Below are positions 1-10,906 of a stretch of 64,000 nucleotides of DNA, in pieces (position 1 is the stretch's first letter; the number at the start of each line of letters is the position of its first letter). Under the pieces are notes generated by a model. The model worked only from the letters and a program-made list of their open reading frames with translations, was not told the DNA's origin and ran no database searches. Origin of the DNA: Leptobrachium leishanense (taxonomy: Eukaryota; Chordata; Amphibia; Anura; Megophryidae); NCBI GenBank assembly GCA_009667805.1, contig CM019069.1:52140422-52204421 (forward strand), written 5' to 3'. The translations under genes were made by a program, and so were the position numbers.

Positions 1-454
1 AAAAGGGAACGATACAAGATTGCCATTAGTCTCGTTCGTGTCCCTAGGCTCCATCTAGCTTGCAACAGACTAAATAAATAAAGAAATAAACTACCAGTGA
101 AAAATAGTATGCACCACTCACAGTAGGACGTTTTCTTTTTATAGAGTCGGAGAGTGTGATGACCTTCTTAAAGCATCTGGTTTCCAGCTTTTACCTGGCA
201 GGGGGTTTGAATGGAGCTCTGCTCAGGCACTTTCAAGAAGGAATCCATTTATAGTTTTCCTTTTTTTTTTTTCACCGCTTACTAAAGCAGCTTGCTCCTT
301 CCATAACCCAAATGTTGACTTGAACTTTGTATAGTAAGTAGGGACATTGATTTAATGAAGTCTGGTAACTATTATGAAAGCATAATTATATATATATAAA
401 TACGCAATTTAAATTCAAATAATAATGGTTATTTTCAATGTACATTAAATTAGA
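1..454. other. unassigned sequence left of first element
   Basis: I see no gene, tRNA-like fold or repeat shared with the rest of the window. The only simple-sequence feature is a short AT run near 390-400. It may be low-copy intergenic DNA. Confidence 0.4.
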
Positions 455-1046
455 GGGGTTATTCAGAAAGCGACAAACTTGCCACCGAATTGCACTGAAC
501 GGTGAATATCTTGACAGTTTGTCTATTTACTAAGCAATCCATTCATCAAATACAGGTGAAGTGACAGCGAAATACGGTGCAATTCACTGCAGATCGGAAA
601 CCTTTCGCGGCAGCGAAATTGTCCCATAGAGAAGTAATGGTAAATCCATTCAGAGAGAACGCCGAACTGCACCGAAGTGTCAGTAAAATGCCCTGATTTT
701 CGGTGGTCCAGTTCAACAGGTTTAAAAAGGCGAATCCCAAAGGATTCAATGCAAAACAATATTACTGTTTTTTTTTATTTAACCGTTTATTCTTTTCATT
801 TTCAGCAAATTGTCTTTTTATTTAGTTATTTTTTAGAACACCTTTTTTGGATTTTTTTGACGAAATTTCTGATTCTCAATTTTTTTTTAAAAAGGAGTTA
901 TTCGCTAACACCGGTGAGGCAGCAAATCTCACCATAGCTGTTAACAATGATAGAAATCACCATTGTTGCAAATATGGTGAACTTCACTTTTTCAGAGAAA
1001 CAAAATTCAGCAGCGGCAGGTGAAGTTGATGCAAGTTCTCCATTTA

Positions 1047-1473
1047 GGCTAGGGTCAGACGAACGCATTTTTAACGTGCGTTTAGCCGCACGAAATCACG
1101 GCCGTGCTAGCAGCAAATGATGTCCAATGCCGGGGAACATACGACGAACGCCCGCACGAAAGTTCGTCCGTGCAACGCAAGTGGCAAACGAACGCATATT
1201 TTTGAGAACGTCAAACCGCTACTACTGACGTACAGAGTGCGCTGCGGCCGCATAGCGGCGTGTGTGCGTGATTAGGAGAGGTCAGATGCTGCACACGTCC
1301 GGCCAACATAACGTCCAGACGCAAAAAGTGTTTTATTGATGATCCGTACAAAATCACGGACGAAAATGCGCATCGTATGACCGCTATCGCGTATTCCGTG
1401 AAAAAATACGTCCATTCGTTCGACCGCACTTTTTCACGGATGACGCGAAAAATGCGTTCGTCTGACCCTAGCC
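1047..1473. mobile_element. FamC MITE, copy 1
   Basis: This 427-bp element has terminal inverted repeats (GGCTAGGGTCAGACGAACGC at the left, complement at the right) and a perfect 3-bp target duplication TTA (1044-1046 and 1474-1476). Three more copies sit at 7869, 59151 and 61139. A TTA/TAA target with short TIRs fits the PIF-Harbinger superfamily. Open frames on it are open by chance and resemble no protein. It is inserted in the FamE element. Confidence 0.8.
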
Positions 1474-1552
1474 TTAGTGTTGTTCCATCACCGTTTACTA
1501 TGCCAGGGAGTGAAGGTGGCAATAGGAACAACAATGCTAAACAACTACGACT

Positions 1553-2078
1553 GAAACTACGCTGAAATCTATGGTGGATACCTTCGGCAGAAACTACGAT
1601 GAAATCTATGGTGGATACCTTCGGCAGAAACTACGCTGAAATCTATGGTGGATACCTTCGGCAGAAACTACGATGAAATCTATGGTGGATACCTTCGGCA
1701 GAAACTACGATGAAATCTATGGTGGATACCTTCGGCAGAAACTACGATGAAATCTATGGTGGATACCTTCGGCAGAAACTACGCTGAAATCTATGGTGGA
1801 TACCTTCGGCAGAAACTACGATGAAATCTATGGTGGATACCTTCGGCAGAAACTACGCTGAAATCTATGGTGGATACCTTCGCAGAAACTACGATGAAAT
1901 CTATGGTGGATACCTTCGGCAGAAACTACGCTGAAATCTATGGTGGATACCTTCGGCAGAAACTACGATGAAATCTATGGTGGATACCTTCGGCAGAAAC
2001 TACGCTGAAATCTATGGTGGATACCTTCGGCAGAAACTACGATGAAATCTATGGTGGATACCTTCGGCAGAAACTACG
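1553..2078 (+). repeat. 37-bp minisatellite, 14 units
   Basis: Fourteen head-to-tail units contain GGTGGATACCTTCG at regular 37-bp spacing. One unit junction at about 1883 lacks a G, making it 36 bp. Units differ mainly at one site, ACGCTG versus ACGATG, and these two types mostly alternate. Since 37 is not a multiple of three, the array does not encode a repeated peptide. Confidence 0.95.
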
Positions 2079-2229
2079 GTAAAACTACTGTTGAAATGTA
2101 CGTCGGAATTTCCCTAAACATTGAATTCATTGTAGTTTAACCATAATTGACCCAACATAGTTCCACGAGGTTCACCAAACTAAAACCACTGTTCTCTCAA
2201 AGAAAGAATGTTGGATAGTGAATAACCCC

Positions 2230-3820
2230 TATAAACTCTGCAATTCACAGCAACTAACCTAGTAAAAATCATATAAAAAGGTCTTATTTGGTTTGATATG
2301 ACCCAGGGGAATGAACAGGGTATAAATGTAGCGCCTTTATTTTTATGAAGCTATCTAACACTTAATTTCGCCACCTATCCAGCGCTTTTCTTCAGACAAA
2401 ATTCACTTTTTCCATTTATTTTATGAGTGTTTTCCAAAAATTTTCAACTTTTTTGCTAAAGAATTGGAGTTTTTAGATTTATTTTTAAAGAGAATTTAGG
2501 TATTTTTTCTAACGGGAATTCGCAGAGGAAGCGAAAGGTGCCAACTGTCTTAGGTAAACCTTTTTTATCTGGAATTAAAACACACTTCAGCAGTAGCAAC
2601 TACATTAACACATATAACTCTAATGTTTTCCCGCTGGAATAATGTGTAAAAGCACTAAAGTAATTTTGTTTAATGTGTATTTTACAGAACTTAGTAACCT
2701 GTTACAAAAAAAAAAAATGGAATTCTCCCTATAAAAAAAAAAGTAAGTAATTCGTAGACATTCTATTTACAAAATGACTTAATATCCAGTCGCACGCAAC
2801 GGAAATAATTACTACCGTGACTGGAGTCCTTTATGGTCCCTAAGTACTTGCCCTGGGTCTGACATTACTTATTTTTTATAGTACTGTAAATGTTATGACC
2901 ATTTGTTTTGTACGGCTCCCTCTTATAGAGTGATTTAAATCTGCTGATAATTACAACGTCAGGCGGAATCCTGTCAAATAAAACTTTATCAAAACCATTT
3001 TACACCTAAGTAAATGGCGCTGTGTCTTCAGATATAATCAAAATTGTAAGTATCATCCATAAAACAACCAGGTTCATCTAATAAAGTGTGTTACTGTTCG
3101 GTTTTATTCAGTGGGTTAATAGTGATTCAATATATTTAGTGCTGGGAGCATCTCTTACGGAGCCGGAGCATTTGAATGAAAAATGGCCGTTCAAGTAACA
3201 TATCCCTTGGCAAAATGATCCATTTAATCAGTGTTGTTGTTTATATCTAGACAGTGAGCTTTAATCTGATCTCTCCGATAATTCTAAGTAGAGGGAGGGG
3301 AACGGACCGATACAATGAGTATCTTGCTGAGTCGGTTCTTCCTTAACAATCTATCATGAGCGTAGTAACAGCAAGCAGGTGCAAGTCTCGCTTAACAGCC
3401 AACCGCAGGATCCTGTGGGGATTCAGGTATAAGATCTAGGAGACGTTTGTCCTTTCCTCCAGAAATCATTATTAGATCATCATTAAATGATCTAACACCT
3501 TCACTTCCGTTCTGAGCGATATTTGTTGAAAAAATAAATTGTCATAGCATTTATTTGAAACACGGGATGCAAAGTTAACAATTAAATATAGGGTAACATA
3601 GAAACTTTGCACAGAAATTATTGTTCTGAGATAGTTAAAAAAAATTAAAGTAATATAAATTCGCTCATTTCTAATTTTTCATGTATTCGTTTATCCTTTA
3701 CAGAGATATTGTTGGAATGAAAGGTTCTAAACTGTATATATATATATATACACAGTGTCCATTGCATAGCTGTCACTGAATGCTGCTTCCCCTTTAAAGG
3801 GCCACTACCATAAAAATGAA
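2230..3820. other. lower-copy intergenic DNA, no gene seen
   Basis: There is no supported coding region or shared repeat. A TA-dinucleotide microsatellite lies near 3736-3752. CTTTAAAGGGCCACTA near 3792 resembles the end of a TTAA-target MITE, but I find no partner end. Confidence 0.4.
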
Positions 3821-4555
3821 GGGCCCTATTACAATGTTAACGCAAACGTTAACGCTCACTTGCGTGAGCATTAACGTTTGCTGCGGTATTTACCGCATAT
3901 TACAATCCAAACGCAAACGGGTTAAAAAAAACGTTTGCGTTTGGTACCTTGCACTCCTCTGCGCGAGGTTACTGTACTTTGCGCTCCCTATACTTAACAT
4001 GGGGAGCGCAAAGTGTTAATCAGCGCTGGATTACAAAGTCCCAGCGCTGATTAACGCCTGGCTCTGGTCAGCGAAAAAGTTAACCAGAGCCAAAACCTGG
4101 TGTTAACGGATTCCGCTTCTGCAGAATCCGTTAACACCAGCCTTATAAATAAAAAAATGAAGCACATACTCACCGTCTATCCCGCGGCGAGGACCGCGAC
4201 TCTGTTCGCCTCCTCCAGCCGGCGGGAGCAGGGAATGACTGGGGGAAAAACTCCCCCCAGTCTCTCCCTGCGTATCACTACACTGACCGGCCGGATCTCG
4301 CGAGGCGTGATCCGGCTGGTCATGTGACCGGCAGGGGAAAACTCAATGGAGTCCTATGGACTCCAGCGAGTGGATGCTCGCAGCTGCGCTCAGCGCTGCC
4401 ACGAGCATCCAGCATTTTAACCCTCACAAACCATGCAGGCAGCATATTTTGCCCCTGCATTGTGATGTGGCGTTAAAACGCGAGTGCAAGGGGGAAAACT
4501 GCGGATGCAGTTTTTCCTCCTTTGCGCCCGTTTTTAACGCCAACATCGTAATAGA
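3821..4555. mobile_element. FamB foldback MITE, copy 1
   Basis: This non-autonomous element of about 735 bp begins GGGCCCTATTACAATG and ends CATCGTAATAG. Its body is a chain of separate inverted repeats: 3842-3881, 3907-3943, 4016-4054, 4060-4091, 4098-4140, a GACTGGGGG / CCCCCAGTC pair near 4239-4262, a CCGGATC / GATCCGG pair near 4289-4315, TGGAGTCC / GGACTCCA near 4347, and GGATGCTCG / CGAGCATCC near 4371-4409. Two sister copies share the order. The frames across it are not protein-like. An (AAT)n run follows at 4553-4567. Confidence 0.75.
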
Positions 4556-5409
4556 TAATAATAATAATGTCCTTATTGTATATTGCTGATATCTTACATG
4601 TGCTTTGTTTTTCTCCTGTATATTTAGTTAAGAAAATATTTTCCTCTAAATGTGTCACTGGGTGCATCCATTGTGTGATCTTTTGTATTGCAAACTGCCC
4701 CCCCCCACAGTATCTTTACATCACTGTGTGGTTTTGGAGTGAATAGGTAGATCACCAACTCAAATCATTGTATTGTGTGTGGGATGTATTCAAAGGATAT
4801 CACCAAGAGGTAGATTAGAAGTTTTTTAAGATCCCTGTTTTATCTCATTCAGCTACAATCTCTTATTTCAGGAAGCCTGGAGATCAATAACCTCGTGACA
4901 CCTTATCTAAGCATTCCCTCTCTCACCTTATTAACTGTTAAATATTGTAGATTAGGTAAACCTCAGCCACAAAGTAAAGCTTTTGCACAGATTTTGGTAA
5001 ATGTTGCATCATGGGAAAAATCTACAAAATGGAAGCAGGAGATAAAACGAATTCTATTTTTCCTTTTTACATGCAATTACTTCAAAGAAAACAGCAGCAT
5101 GTGTTTTATAACGTGGGTTTTTTTGTAATGCACAAGTAATCTAGTTACAGTTTATGTTTGTGGTAGTGTTCCTTTATGTCAATGCTTGCAATCTCCATGC
5201 TGTGTCCTTGCTAAAGTGATGAATTCCCAAGTGGTGGAATGCAAGGATCCCATACAAAAAGATTGCACCATTCATTTTCTGCCAAAGCCTAAGATGGTCT
5301 AGTATCAAGAGGAGCCTGATCATTATACGCTATATAAGACTAGCGGCTACATCACAACGTAGCCTTTATGGGCGTGCTGCAAAACGTAAAAAGCTTTGCA
5401 AGCCTTTTC
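4556..5409. other. lower-copy intergenic DNA
   Basis: No gene or window-shared repeat was recognised apart from the short AAT run at the left edge and a C-run near 4700. Confidence 0.4.
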
Positions 5410-5951
5410 CTATTTTTTTTTATTATCCTTTATATAGCGGCACAAATATAGCTTTACAAGATCAGTGTACAAGGGATTGATAGATTAGAATACCATACAT
5501 GTATGAAACAGCCTGATTCAGGGAGACCCTGTTCCCAAGGGAATTTACAATCTATGAGATGTACAAGTACTTTGTGAGGTAGGCATATCCATATCGTTAG
5601 GTGTCTTGCCCAAGGACACTCGCTGGTGGTGTCTGAGGGATCGAGTCAGCTTTCCATGATTGTAGATCACCGACCTGGTGGTTAAGTTGAACCCACTTAT
5701 CATAAAGTTGAGTCTTGCTTCTCCATAGTTGTATTGAAGGGATGTGGTGAACAGGATTTGACTTGCTTCTCCACGGTCAAAAGGCAGAGACGTTACCACT
5801 GGACTCCACAGCCGATATTGTGTGGTAGGGAAGTATGTACCGTTGGGTGTCTTGCCCAAGGACACTTACTGGAGAGGTGCTCTTGCCAGGAATCGAACTT
5901 GGGTCTCCACGGTTATAGAGCAGTCATGTTACCTCTACGCCATCCAGCCGG
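5410..5951 (-). mobile_element. tRNA-derived SINE with several tRNA-like heads
   Basis: Read on the minus strand, the element starts near 5951 with a tRNA-like head. It has an A box TGGCGTAGAGG, which fits TRGYNNANNGG, and a B box AGTTCGATTCC about 38 bp later. A body with TCCTTGGGCAAGACACC follows. A second and a weaker third tRNA-like block come next, and the TCCTTGGGCAAGACACC body appears again. The 3' end has ATTGTAAATTCCC, a TATATAAAGG-type sequence and an A/T tail, like the GCGCT-tailed LINE family in this window. The A and B boxes are RNA polymerase III promoter elements. It is old and probably inactive. Confidence 0.7.
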
Positions 5952-6889
5952 TATCTGCAGCTTGCCATTAACGGTTTTATTGCTGAGCCGCTGTATCAGC
6001 AGCTTGAGATGTAATATACGCCAGTACCGAAAGATATACATGAATATTTTCTAATTTCACGCTTATGAGACTCATTTCCTTGTTCTCTTTAAACTTTGAG
6101 ATGGAATATATTGCAGCTGCTGACTAATACCTGCAGCGGCACTGCTCACACTGTGGGTATCAGCTCTTAGAGGTCATAGGACTCCATGGAGCCCAGTGCA
6201 ACACAACCCTACATAAACTTGCTTGAGTGGGACCGTGCAGGAGCCGTTGAAGAACACAGGGGACTGCTTGTTTCCAGTCCTCCTCTGCTCACAGCCAGTG
6301 GAAGTGTTGGATCAGGTTGTTCTCGGCACCACAGGATCTCTAGTAAGTATGAGATTTTTAAATCCCTTTATATTGTCGTATGGAGTGAATTTGCTTTTGC
6401 AAAATCAATTATCACCAGCTTTAGAAAGACGGTATTTATTTTTTTATTTTTTTTTAATACCGGCTCCAGAGAAGAACGAGCAAAGTTCAAACAGCTTATT
6501 CTTCTTCTTCTAGGTGCAAACAAACGGCTACAATTCAAAGTATAGAACTCGTTCATTTACGGTAAGCTGCTAAAACATCCAAGCGGCGAGCACAGCTTGC
6601 AGAGTAGTAGTGCTTGCAGAGTAGCAGAGCTTTCGGCTGCGTTGTAATATCGGTAGGAGCCACTAACATGACGACTGGAGCTGATAAGGCTATATGCTCC
6701 CACGGTTAGCTTAGGTATCAATTAGTCCTTAAGGAAATCCAAAAGTTCACATAAACAGGTAAAAGGACTGTGTGCTACAAGTTTTAATATTTTATTTTTT
6801 ATAAGAAGGCATTATTAAATGGCTCACATGCAATCTTTTTATGTAGGCAATGCACTGATCTTAATCAGGTAGAAAAAAAGCGATGTTAA
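5952..6889. other. unassigned sequence
   Basis: No gene is supported. The open frames at about 6186-6545 have no recognisable domain and run through T-rich sequence. No shared repeat was identified. Confidence 0.4.
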
Positions 6890-6925
6890 TTTTGACAGTA
6901 AATTTTAATTTAGTTTTAGTCATAT

Positions 6926-7105
6926 CGGTCTATTCCCTAAAGGTGAACCTCGGGAGAATGACTGGAGAAGTGAAAATTCTAGGTCAAAATAGACGAACCA
7001 GAAAAATTCTCCCGTTTATCTCACTTTCCAAATTGGCTATTTAGTCTAGATTGATTTCTTCTCCTGCCATTATCCTGAGTTTCACCTTTTAGTGAATAGA
7101 CCTGA
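6926..7105. mobile_element. FamD foldback MITE
   Basis: This short element is almost a single palindrome. The left arm has GGTCTATTCCCTAAAGGTGAA and the right arm TTCACCTTTTAGTGAATAGACC; in the centre, GAAAAATTCTCCC is followed by arms that fold back. It has no coding capacity. Related copies are at 44212, 44320 and 52882. Flanking TA dinucleotides are compatible with a TA or TWA target. Confidence 0.65.
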
Positions 7106-7129
7106 TAGTCTTCTGACTAAAATGCCATT

Positions 7130-7840
7130 GGGCCACATTACATTCTTGTTGCTAACGGTAGCGCTCACTTGCGTGAGCACTAACGTTAGCTGCCCTGTCA
7201 ATCACATATTATTATCCAAACGCAAACGGGTTAAGTAACCTGTTTGCGTTTGGAACCTTCCGCTTTTCAGCGCGAGGTTACTGTACTTTGTGCTCCCTAT
7301 ACTTAGCATGGGGAGCGCAAAGTGTTAATCAGCATTAGTATTACAATCTACTAGCGCTGATTAACGTTTGACTCTGGTTAGCAAAAAGTTAACCACCTCC
7401 AGGACTTGGTGTTAACAGATTCGGGGATATGCAGAATCCATTAACACCAGCCTAAAAAACAAAAAACAGAATCGTATACTCACCTCCTGTCCCGCGGCGA
7501 GGACCACGGCTCCAACCGCCTCCTCCGTCCAGTGGGAGCAGGGAAAGACTGGGGGAAAAAGTCCCCCCAGTCTCTCCCTGCGTATCACTACGCCAACCGG
7601 CCTGCCGACCTGCTCATGTGACCAGCAGGGGGAAACTCAATGGAGTCCTATGGACTCCATCGAGTGGATGCTCGCGGCTGCGCTCAGCGCTGCCACGAGC
7701 ATCCCGGGGGTTAACGCCCGCAAACAATGCAGGCAGCAATCTTTGCGCCTGCATTGTAATCCAGCGTTAAAAGGCAGGCGCAAGGGGGAAAACTGCGGAC
7801 GCAGTTTTTCCTCCCTTGCGCCCGCATTTTAACGCTATGA
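7130..7840. mobile_element. FamB foldback MITE, copy 2
   Basis: The left end GGGCCACATTACATTC and the internal hairpin order match FamB copies 1 and 3. The right terminus is degraded: the expected GTAATRTGGCCC-like end is missing after ACGCTATGATTG. It also lacks part of the CCGGATC / GATCCGG hairpin present in copies 1 and 3. It is non-autonomous and non-coding. Confidence 0.7.
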
Positions 7841-7868
7841 TTGTTTTAGTCTAGTTTTAGTCGACTAA

Positions 7869-8294
7869 GGCTAGGGTCAAATGAACGCATTATTTGCAGC
7901 GACCGTCAAAAAGTGCGTCTGAACGCATTGACGTATTTTTCACGGAATGTGCGAAAACGGTCATACGATGCGCATTTTCGTGCGTGATTTGTTACGGATC
8001 CAAACCAGGAAACTTTGGGTGTCTGGACGTTATGTTGGCCGGACATGAGCAGCGTCTGACGTCTCCTAATCACGCACACACGCCGCTATGCCGCCGCAGC
8101 GCACTCTGTACGTCAGTACTAGCGGTTCAGCATTCTCAAAAAAATGCTTTCATTTTCCACTTGCGTTGCACGGCCGGACTTTCGTGCGGCCGTACTTCGT
8201 ATATTGGCCGTCATTGCGTGTCATCTGCTGCTAGTGCGGCCGTGATTAAGTGCGCCTAAACGCAGGTTAAAAATGCGCTAGTCTGACCCCAGCC
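7869..8294. mobile_element. FamC MITE, copy 2
   Basis: This 426-bp element has GGCTAGGGTCA and TGACCCCAGCC ends and a perfect TAA target duplication (7866-7868 and 8295-8297). Its interior is in the opposite orientation to copy 1: the blocks around GATCCAAACC and CACACGCCGC run reversed. A 121-residue open frame here is not conserved between copies as protein, so it is discounted. Confidence 0.8.
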
Positions 8295-8640
8295 TAAGCG
8301 GCACAAGATTGTAGTTGACTAAATCAAAAGTAGATTTAACTAAAATGTAATGGGGTTAAAGTGTGTTTTACATTATTTAATCATTTCTTTAGAATTTCTG
8401 CACTCATATAAACCCCTGGAGTAAATATCTTATCTGAATATAGAAAATTCCTTATTTCTCGCTTCCTTGAGAGATTACCTCATATTGGTTCACTTCCCAG
8501 ATAGTCCCTTCCTAACATTTTAGTCTAGTTTTTATTAGTCGACTAAAGTGTCAATGGATTTTCGTCATAGTTTTAGTCAAAATAACTTGGTTTTTATTTG
8601 GTTTTAGTCACAAAAATATCAATGGTATTAGTGAAAAAAA

Positions 8641-10340
8641 AAGCACTAATTCCCGAAGACAAGCTTAACGGGAGGCTGAGACTTACTTGCAGCACGTCAA
8701 CCTTTTTGGCTCAAAAAATGAAAATGGCACACAGTGAGAGACGCCACTAGACTTTTCTCAAGGGGGGGCTTCTTAAGAGTCCTTTAGTTTAATTATACAA
8801 TCTTTATTGTGTTTCTCCTCGGTTCATGTCATTTTAAACAGAAACCTTTATGTTCGTACAATTTTTACACGGCTATAGTTTGCACGTTGGAAACCAGGCA
8901 GAATAATAAATCTCTCCTGCGACTGGGCCATTATTTTAATAAAAATGTTTACAAGTGCTATTAATTGACTAATCCTAAGTGTGTTTATAAAATCTCTTCC
9001 TGGCATCTTCCTTCTTATGACAATGAGGCAAACATCTCGGTAATTTACGAATGTAAATGAGGAAAACGTTAAGGGAAAGGTAAATCATCGCAGACACTTG
9101 GCTTCCAAAGCGAAAGGTTAGGCTGATGAATTATTACGGGGCTGAGCAGCCTCATAATGGCCAGTCTGCATTGTGATGACATCATAGTGAATTAAAGCTT
9201 TGACATTACCTCCAAGAGCCGGTCTTATTACATGAAAGGGAAGCAGGGCCTTCCTAACATATTAGGGTGATGCTAAATCTTAGCACTGTCCTGAAATTGA
9301 AGCGATAATACTTTACTGTAAATAAACAATGAAAACGACTTGTAAAGGCAAACAATCCATGGTCGTTTTATAGGCTCATCATTAAACGTGGGGATTATAT
9401 CAAGCACTTAATCACACTGACAATTGAAAGCTATTTATGAGACCACTGGAATGTTTCTTATATATATGTTTCGTTATTCTATGTTGTTATGCGTATCAAT
9501 ATTTTTTTCGTCTCTTATTTTTCCCTCATTTTTCTTCATAAAAACCTCTCATTATATAATGACTTTTCAATGTTTTCCATCTCTACGCTTTTCTGTTTAT
9601 TATTCCCTAAACGCCCATTTTTTTTGCGCATTATCTTTCCTCTTTTTCTATAATCGTGATCTGTCTTTATCCACGTTCTACCTTTTATAGTACATCTTTT
9701 ATTTCCTCCAGCTCTTCCTGTGTGATTATCCTACGCCACTAGTGTCATCATATTTCCCATTAACCGATGTCCCACACTATTGCCGGTTTCTGTTTTTTCT
9801 TCTATGTCAGCCAGCTAGCCAGAACATTGCGTTCAATCCCATCTCTCTCCTTCATCTTCTCATATTGTACCTGTGAAGCTAGACCAGCTGCTAGCTGCTT
9901 CCCTAATTGATCCATCGCTTTAATGAATATCATTACAAAGACCTACAATACTTTGGCCTTGACCTTTTGGCTCAGATAATTATTAATCCATGATTGATTA
10001 CTCGGAGCAGTATCGACACATGATGGATGGTGCAGAGCAGTATTTGATGCTGTCCCATATGAAACTGGCCGAGTCAAATCAGAAACCTTTAACAAGCTTT
10101 GCCAGTCCATGGTCTGTCTGTTGTAACGTGTTTAACATTTTCCTCCATTCAGGTCGCTCTATATTGTAGTTGTCTGCTGTGACCATAGGATAATTTTGGA
10201 CGACTGGAAATTAATGATAAATCATGAAAAGACAGGTATGGGGATGCCGTTGGCAATTTCAAAATGCAGAAGACTATGCACTTTGGTCATGTAAGATTAA
10301 CCCTCCAACAAGGTTACTGATCTGGCTCTTGTTCCCTGTC
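8641..10340. other. lower-copy intergenic DNA, possible conserved stretch
   Basis: No gene or window-shared repeat is supported. The 9000-9260 interval has balanced composition and no repeat signature, unlike its surroundings, and could be a conserved non-coding block. A hydrophobic T-rich open frame at 9424-9690 has no domain and is not called. Confidence 0.35.
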
Positions 10341-10793
10341 ACTGTAGTGTATGGCTGGCATCCATGGTTAGCGTTGGCGGTACAAAGAGGTGGTTGACAA
10401 GTCTCTGTGCCCTAGGGTGACATCTTCGTCCGTGGGCATTGCATCGCTGCTTGCAGCATGCAGGAGGGAGATGAGCTGGGCCTTGGTGTGTTTGTGGTTA
10501 GAGACCAGGATCATGGTCCCTGATTGGAGGGGGTTGGAGAAGGGAGAGGGTTCAACCACCCCTGGGCACCCTATTTAAACCCCACAGCCACAGGTAAAGT
10601 GCTCAAACATTCTGTGCTCCTACCTGTGGTTATATTCTCTGTTACTTATTTCTACCTGGATCTCACTACCTGCTGCCTGCAAACAACCTCAGACTGTCCC
10701 ACACTATGCATCTCGACTTGCCCTCTGTACCTTTATCCCACTCATGCCGTGAACTGGACTCCTATCAATGCCGTATCCTGACAATACAGCATT
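10341..10793 (+). mobile_element. possible LTR fragment (Gypsy-like)
   Basis: A TATA-like CCTATTTAAACCCC at about 10570 is followed by a C/T-rich leader with repeated CTGT, CTAC and CCTG motifs, ending near ATCCTGACA at 10793. The same organisation appears near 33416-33760 and 60500-61560. TG...CA limits can be proposed, but I found no target duplication, so both ends are approximate. Confidence 0.35.
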
Positions 10794-10906
10794 ACTCCTG
10801 AATTTATTGCTTTAAAGTGGTGAGGACCACCCTCATTCCTGCCTCGATCTGGTGAAGTCTCTGGGTGAAATGGAAGAGCTTCCTCCACCTCACAAAGGCT
10901 CTATTA

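Larger units (their letters stand above)
455..2229. mobile_element. FamE DNA transposon copy, carrying FamC and a minisatellite
   Basis: The ends are inverted: GGGGTTATTCA at 455-465 and TGAATAACCCC at 2219-2229. The left part (about 455-800) aligns by eye with the better preserved FamE copy at 49261-50154; for example, both carry a CCGAA-rich stretch followed by GAATCCCA and TTCAATG. No transposase frame is present, so it is non-autonomous. It is interrupted by a FamC element (1047-1473) and contains a 37-bp tandem array (1553-2078). A target duplication is not clear here, unlike the TTA of the 49261 copy. Superfamily is inferred to be Harbinger-like from that sister copy. Confidence 0.6.
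6890..8640. repeat. T-rich TTTTAGTCGACTAAA repeat split by three MITEs
   Basis: Pieces containing TTTTAGTC and GACTAAAA occur at 6905-6922, 7113-7124, 7845-7868, 8300-8345 and 8518-8610. They look like parts of one older dispersed repeat. The pieces are separated by FamD (6926-7105), FamB (7130-7840) and FamC (7869-8294). I cannot assign the host repeat to a superfamily. Confidence 0.5.

Noticed and set aside
1553..2078. Possible CRISPR-like array (37-bp direct repeats)
   Set aside because: The repeats are head to tail with no unique spacers, and the window is eukaryotic; it is a minisatellite.
5845..5951. A functional tRNA gene
   Set aside because: The A and B boxes are good, but it is followed by SINE body and LINE-like tail and related decayed copies exist, so it is a SINE head.
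7894..8259. 121-residue plus-strand frame
   Set aside because: It is inside a FamC MITE; other copies do not keep the frame as protein.
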